A stretch of DNA of 64,000 bases from Zhengitettix transpicula (Eukaryota; Arthropoda; Insecta; Orthoptera; Tetrigidae). The notes beneath the pieces are model-generated. The model was not told the origin of the DNA. It made no database searches and saw only the letters and a program-made list of their open reading frames with translations. Shown here one piece after another: positions 59,170 to 64,000 of the stretch (its first letter is position 1; every line of letters begins with the position of its first letter). The stretch lies in contig CM073590.1 in the NCBI GenBank assembly GCA_037074705.1, positions 238,006,101 to 238,070,100 on the forward strand, written 5' to 3'. The position numbers were made by a program, and so were the translations under genes.

Positions 59170-60233
59170 TCAAGAAGACACTGAAAATTATACGCCATCT
59201 TCATGGCCACGGAACTGTGTGTAGAAACACCGGAGGCCAACAATATCATCTTAACAGAGTCCAAGGACGCAATACACAGAAGAACCAGTACAGTGCACAG
59301 AAATGGTTGCATAAATCGAATTAGAGAGAATATATTGAAAATACAAGAAAACGGAAACCGGATCACTATGGTGGGGATACCGGCGCATAAGGACATAGTA
59401 GGACACGACAGGGCAGATCTCCTAGCGAAGATGGAAGCTGATCATCAAGGAAGATCCAGCAACCTGCCAGTCTGCACCAGCAGGGACTGTAGAGTAGGGC
59501 TCTACAAGGAACAGGAACACTATAGCCTGGCTACCGGCGCATAAGGACAGAGTAGGACACGTCAGGGCAGATCTCCTAGCGAAGATGGAAGCTGATCATC
59601 AAGGAAGATCCAGCAACCTGCCAGTTTGCACCAGCAGAGGCTGCAGAGTAGGGCTCTACAAGGAACAGGAACACTATAGCCTGGCTACCGGCGGATAAGG
59701 ACATAGTAGGACACGACAGGGCAATCTCCTAGTGAAGATGGAAGCTGATCATCAAGGAAGATCCAGCAACCTGCCAGTCTGCACCAGCAGGGACTGTAGA
59801 GTAGGGCTCTACAAGGAACTGGAGGAAACCAGAGGAATGCGGAGTCATCCTCAGAAATGTCAACAGCATCAGAGAAGGAACTATCTCGAAGGCAACAGGT
59901 TGATGTAACCAGAATAAGAACATTGCACTACAGTTTCACTCACTCATTCTTGATTTCCAGATCTCTGCAGCCGGTATGCAGCTCATGCAAGGAGCCCACA
60001 ATAATTCCTCATGTCCTCTTTGACTGCCCCAAATATAGCGAGATAAGAAGATCAACCATAGCCGCCCATTCAATGATGCAGATTTGAAACTCATCAGCAG
60101 CAATAAACAACCTAATAGACTTTACGAAGAAAACTGAGTTGTATGAAGTAATTCATGTGATATACATATGTAGAACTTAACAGATGTAATGACCAAAAGG
60201 TTAATGCGACATTAAACTGTAATTAAAAAAAAT
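59170..60233 (+). pseudogene. LINE 3' half: RNase H, zinc-knuckle end and 3' tail
   Basis: 59200-59450 encodes an RNase H-like region: NIILTESKDAIHRR, NRIRENILKIQENGNRIT and VGIPAHKDIVGHDRADLLAK. This matches the RNase H of jockey/I-type LINEs, with E in place of the usual catalytic D in the first motif. A 154-bp segment carrying the AHK motif is triplicated in tandem. Downstream, 59930-60085 encodes RTLHYSFTHSFLISRSLQPV followed by CSSCKEPTIIPHVLFDCPKY, the C-terminal CxxC..H...C of such LINEs. The tail GTTAATGCGACATTAAAC and an A-rich end (60199-60232) close the element. It is inactive. Confidence 0.8.
59379..59818 (+). repeat. 154-bp tandem triplication in LINE relic
   Basis: Units start at ACCGGCG at 59379, 59533 and 59687; the first two are 154 bp and the third is about 132 bp. 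They are almost identical. 154 is not a multiple of three, so the frame breaks in each unit, and the duplication probably arose after the LINE died. Confidence 0.93.
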
Positions 60234-60318
60234 AATACACTGAAGTGAAAGAACTGTCATTAATCGAGGGACAACCAAGTTCTCTGTAGCCGACAACTTA
60301 AAATATATTTCAATATTA

Positions 60319-60850
60319 CGGGGGTGCTTCAAATTTTTTTTCTCCTTAAATAAGTCAGTTATGTAAACATTTTGAATTTGGCTCGAATCCTCAAACTTTT
60401 CATCACCAATCCACTGCAGTTACAACTTCGTAGGGCAACTGTTGGCAGCACTGCGCCCTCTTACCAAAATTGGCTGACATTGACGTACATATCAGACAGC
60501 GTTCTTTTGATTGGATTCTTAAATTCGGTTGGTGAAAACACCGATTCGCATTTACAAAATGCTGAAAAATGTGTATGGCGACGCAACAGTGGATGGTTAG
60601 GCACTGGTGGATTCGTCGCTGTAAGGAAGATGAAGGGCAAACGACGTGAAAACGTCCGAGCGTCGATGGCTTTGGTATCAAGACCACGCTTTTTACCGCA
60701 GTGGAGTACATGCCCTTGTTAAAAAAAAAGGTGCACAAAAACTGTGGAAAAGGACGGAGACTTAATCATTAATGTTGAGGGTTTATGCTGTGTAAATTAC
60801 ATTTAATGGTCTTGAGAAATATAAAGAGAAAACAAATAGGAGGCATTTTT
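60319..60850 (+). mobile_element. Internally deleted mariner (MITE-like)
   Basis: An element of about 530 bp bounded by TA dinucleotides (60317-60318 and 60851-60852), with imperfect inverted ends (about 19 of 28 bases agree by eye). In shifted frames it encodes MLKNVYGDATVDG, part of the N-terminal HTH of a mariner transposase, then directly HAFYRSGVHALVKK and LWKRTET, the C-terminal end of the same family. The catalytic centre between them has been deleted, so it could move only in trans. Confidence 0.7.
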
Positions 60851-60852
60851 TA

Positions 60853-61270
60853 TTGACTAACGCTCATAAATTATACAATCTATAGTTATTAGTCAAGTTG
60901 TCACCACATATAAAGGAGAACGTTCAGTGTTAATGTAAACGTTCGCAGTCAGCTGTTTCACTTCTCTGACGTCACGATGCGCAGATTCTTATGCGCCGTA
61001 CACAGTAACTAGAACCTTGGAACTTGGGACCACCAAAAATACACAAACTTTTACAAATTCACACACGCAAAAATTTATTACGACAAACTAATTTCGAATA
61101 TTATAAAAAGGGTTTTAATTCACACATTTTTTGGCGCCAACAGTTTTACTAGCAAAGCTTTTACTACATTTTTTCTACTTAATTTTATCAAATGGTAACT
61201 TTTACCTAATTTCAACTTATTACTACATCAATGAGACAATGCTTTCAGATTGATATTTTTGTTTTTTGTG
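60853..61270. other. Unique DNA
   Basis: No gene, RNA or known repeat recognised. Confidence 0.4.
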
Positions 61271-61274
61271 TTTT

Positions 61275-61681
61275 TAGGGCAACAGGCTTCATGAGGGTAA
61301 TCCACATGACGGCAACTCCCCTTTAATAGCATAGGAAGGGGGGATGCGGAAGGGTGGAGGCGGAAGGGTGGAGGAATGTATCCAAGGGTTAACTAGGGTC
61401 CCTGGGCTATAGTTACGGATCCTACCAGGCACTGGCTAAAAGTGATGCAGGACGAACCTTAGAAAACCTGCATCAGGTAGGTCGGGCATTGTCCCACGCC
61501 CTTAATATGACGGGAGAGGGGTTTTCTGTGGGGACGCAGCATTCTCTTCTCAGTATCTCAACCAGTTTAGAAGCCAGCTTGCCGACTGTTACAATGAGAA
61601 CAGTGAACACCTCTTTCCCTATGCCCTGGGTCTGTGACCCACCTCTCAAAACAGACCGAAGTGCCTCGGCTTGTGGTAAAC
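61275..61681 (-). mobile_element. Family A retroposon, copy 21 (subfamily A1)
   Basis: It starts TTTTTAGGGCAACAGGC and is truncated after GCCTCGGCTTGTGG. It is followed directly by copies 22 and 23 in the same orientation. Confidence 0.9.
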
Positions 61682-61853
61682 TTTTTTTTGGGGGGGTAAC
61701 AGGCTACATGACGGTAATCCACATGGTGGCAACTCCCCTTTAATAGCATAGGAAGGGATTTGAAAGGGGGGATGCGGAAGGGTAGAGGAAGGTAGCCAAG
61801 GGTTAACTAGGGCCCCCGGGCTATATGTCCCCCGGGCTATATTCCGATGGCGG
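61682..61853 (-). mobile_element. Family A retroposon, copy 22 (fragment)
   Basis: A T-run, G-run and TAACAGGCTACATGACGG open a fragment ending in a duplicated CCCCGGGCTATAT and CCGATGGCGG, at which point the T-run of copy 23 begins. Confidence 0.88.
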
Positions 61854-62290
61854 TTTTTTTTTTAGGGCAATAGGCTACATGAGGGTGATCCACTTAGGGC
61901 AACTCCCCTTTAATAGCATAGGAAGGGATTTGAAAGGGGGGATACGGAAGGGTAGAGGAAGGTAGCCATGGGTTAACTAGGGCCCCGTGCTATGGTTTAA
62001 GGATCCTCCCCGGCAATTCGCCTAAAAGTGATGCAGGGAAAACCCTAGAAAAACCTGCATCAGGTAGATCGGGCATTTGGTACTTGTCCCACACCCATCC
62101 AATGGCGGGAGAGGGGTTTTCTGTGGGGACGCAGTAATCTCTTCTCTGTGCCTCGACCAGTTTAGGAGGCACTGGCCGACTGTTCCGATGAGAACAGTGA
62201 ACAACTCTTATCCTATGCCCAAGGTCTGTGACCCCAGGAACATACACCTCTCAAAACAGGCCGAGGTGCTTCGGCTAGTGGGAACTTAAG
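61854..62290 (-). mobile_element. Family A retroposon, copy 23 (subfamily A1)
   Basis: It starts with a T-run and AGGGCAATAGGCTACATG and is truncated near GCTAGTGGGAACTTA. The internal hairpin is of the CTGTTCC/GAACAG type. Confidence 0.92.
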
Positions 62291-62609
62291 ATTTTCTGAT
62301 TTTAAAACATAGATTTAAAAATGTAACTGCATATAAATGGAGATTTATTAAATAATTTAGCCGAAAACATAAGATTGTGAATTTTGTACCTTCTAGGATT
62401 TTGCCAGATTGTCCTCGAAATTTGAATGTTGATGATCCACCAAAGTAAAGGACTACATTTTTATGTAAACAGAAAGTATTAATTCAATAATAAGGTAATC
62501 TTAAATAAGCATCAAGTTAAATTATGTATTTTAAGCATAAGGAAAAATTGTTGAGGCCATGATTGAAGGTGAGCCATGGAAGAATTTCCCTCCGGATCGA
62601 GAGTCGACA

Positions 62610-62653
62610 GGGATAGCTCAGTGGGGGTTAAACCGTCCGCCTCGTAAGCGAGG
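62610..62653 (+). pseudogene. 5' half of a tRNA-like sequence (SINE head)
   Basis: A near-perfect box A (TAGCTCAGTGG) at 62614 is followed by an anticodon-like hairpin CGC-CTCGTAA-GCG whose loop would read CGT. The sequence then diverges into ACATTTTGCC, with no box B or T arm. The preceding bases (GAGTCGACAGGGATA) resemble those before the tRNA-like sequence at 35208. It is best read as a truncated tRNA-derived SINE. Confidence 0.5.
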
Positions 62654-62699
62654 AGACATTTTGCCTCATACTTAATTAAATAACTTAACTGGGGATTTA

Positions 62700-64000
62700 C
62701 CCCTGTTGCTTAGTTAAGCTTTTCTTATTCTTGACATATTTATTGATTAAGTAGTTTTTATTTTAGTTATTATTTCAGTATTCAGTAAAAGGTTTTGTTC
62801 CGTACTTTAGTGACAAATCACACTTTGAAGGGGGAAAAAAATTAAATTTCTGGAGCGTTACTCGTACATGTAATTATATACCGTTGCGGTAGTAATGGAT
62901 ACATATGCGCATGCGCACCGTAGTAATGATAGATTAAGGTGGAGAACGTACATATATTTGTCGCAAATATCAGCGAGTGCGAGGGGGTGAAGTTAATTTG
63001 ACGTCGCGTTTGAAAATAAATTTCCGTCCTACAATAGGAACCGTGAGCTACATTGACAATAACCACAGAAATGTTTGAGCAGTAACCCCCTTCTCCCTAC
63101 CCCTTCCCCCCACTCTGATAATGGACGTATTATTCTTCTCTGCGGTTCATTTTTTTTTAAAAAAAATAGAGCACTACTAGTCCGGTCGCGTTGTAGGGCT
63201 GAATGTTGAAGAAGCACAAAATAAATCGGGAGCACTAAATTGGCTGGAGGCGTTCAGCGGCGTGTTTGCATGGGGGGTGGTGGTGGGGGGGGTGGAGGAG
63301 GGGAACCCCTACCCTCGTAAATCTGGCCGAATATCCATCACCTAGCAAATTTGGTGGGAAACCCCCGCGAGATGGCTAGTTACCGGTGCAGCCGCCAGAA
63401 TGCGGCGGCTGGACCACAAAAGAGAGACACACAGAATGGCTTGTAGCTCGCCTCTGTGCAAATCTGCTGTCAACCCAGATTCAATTACGATTTTATCTCC
63501 AAAATAGATGACAGTTATTTCCCGGGACTCCATGAAAAGAGAGAGAGCGGGGGACGGTGAAGGGGGAAGGGGGATGAACGGAGGGAACGAGGGGGGGGGG
63601 GGGGGGTTGGAAGTTTGTCGAAGCAAGCGATTGTGGCCCTTACAAGGCTTGTTGAGTGTAACACAATACAACCCCTCTCCCTGTTCCCCTGCTCGTGCCT
63701 GACTTTTCTTCTCCTCCTTGATTTGCTTTCTCACAAAGCGCGTGGCGGCGTGCGAGCCATCGACCCCCCCATTTTTTTTAAAAAAGTGTGTGTGTGTGTG
63801 TGTGTGTGCATTACGACCTCGTGAAAGATCACGGCTAATGCGCTCCCGATAAGTTGACACTTGAAAAGTTACCACATCGTTAGGTAACTGATGATTTAGA
63901 TCGGACGATAATTTCGTCGAGTAATTATTGCAGCCTTAGGAGAGGGTTATTTATTTCTATTAAATTTATTTATTAAACTACAATTAAAAATACTCCCGAT
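62700..64000. other. Unique GC-richer DNA with simple repeats
   Basis: A G-run lies at about 63590-63606 and a GT tract at about 63786-63808. 63340-63480 is balanced and non-repeated, possibly regulatory. Frames of 64-177 codons run through low-complexity sequence on both strands and are not convincing genes. Confidence 0.4.

Noticed and set aside
63342..63875. 177-codon minus-strand frame
   Set aside because: It runs through GT and G-run simple sequence (His-Thr and Pro runs), with an overlapping frame on the other strand and no domain.
1..64000. CRISPR array, operon or prokaryotic mobile island
   Set aside because: No regularly spaced short repeats, no ribosome-binding-site-led gene clusters; eukaryotic tRNAs, LINEs, SINEs and mariners fix the window as eukaryotic.

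Overview
This window reads as intergenic or intronic DNA from a eukaryotic nuclear genome, most likely an arthropod or another invertebrate. It is AT-rich, has no operon-like gene layout, and open frames are short. It carries Penelope-like elements with a GIY-YIG endonuclease, Tc1/mariner elements, jockey/CR1-type LINE relics and tRNA-derived SINEs. I cannot name the species. I found no host protein-coding gene. The only intact-looking genes are three tRNA-Thr genes, at 34786-34857 (+, CGT), 51071-51142 (-, CGT) and 52241-52312 (-, TGT).

The dominant feature is one dispersed repeat, called family A here: about 23 copies, roughly 9 kb or 14% of the window, on both strands. Four copies have perfect 11-16 bp target-site duplications and others have shorter or imperfect ones. 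Copies end in poly(A) (poly(T) on the opposite strand) and are truncated at variable points at the other end. This shows a non-LTR retroposon of about 550 bp. It has no recognisable protein or tRNA-type promoter and consists largely of consecutive hairpins. Its 5' end carries a variable number of about 29-bp hairpin units.

Other families: family B, about 0.4-0.75 kb with a TGCCCGGCGTTGCCCGG-type end (14421, 20587, 35345, 51516, 53505, 55810); LTRs of a probable Gypsy-like family C sitting in (AT)n tracts (7484-8630, 22553-23637, plus fragments at 7122 and 25672); repeat D, an inverted pair 26 kb apart (2070-2984 and 28693-29372); Penelope-like terminal repeats in head-to-head pairs carrying hammerhead-like CTGANGA..GAAACG motifs (17673, 42490, 43263, 52334), with coding relics at 16160-16870 and 56690-57935; mariner relics at 10601, 35609-36773 and 60319-60850; LINE relics at 18720, 23930, 30960, 32700 and 59170; and a SINE at 32361-32694 whose 3' tail matches the LINE tail at 60199-60232.

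Layout: 1-12 kb is rich in family A, with repeat D and family C LTRs; 12-18 kb is mostly unique plus Penelope and family B pieces; 18-33 kb mixes LINE relics, an LTR, family A and the second repeat D; 33-38 kb holds unique DNA, a tRNA gene and a nest of mariner and SINE inside family B; 38-50 kb has family A and Penelope palindromes; 50-58 kb has two tRNA genes, family B and a Penelope body; 58-64 kb has a LINE 3' half, a deleted mariner, a three-copy family A cluster and unique GC-richer DNA. Boundaries of diverged repeats are approximate because they were judged by eye.
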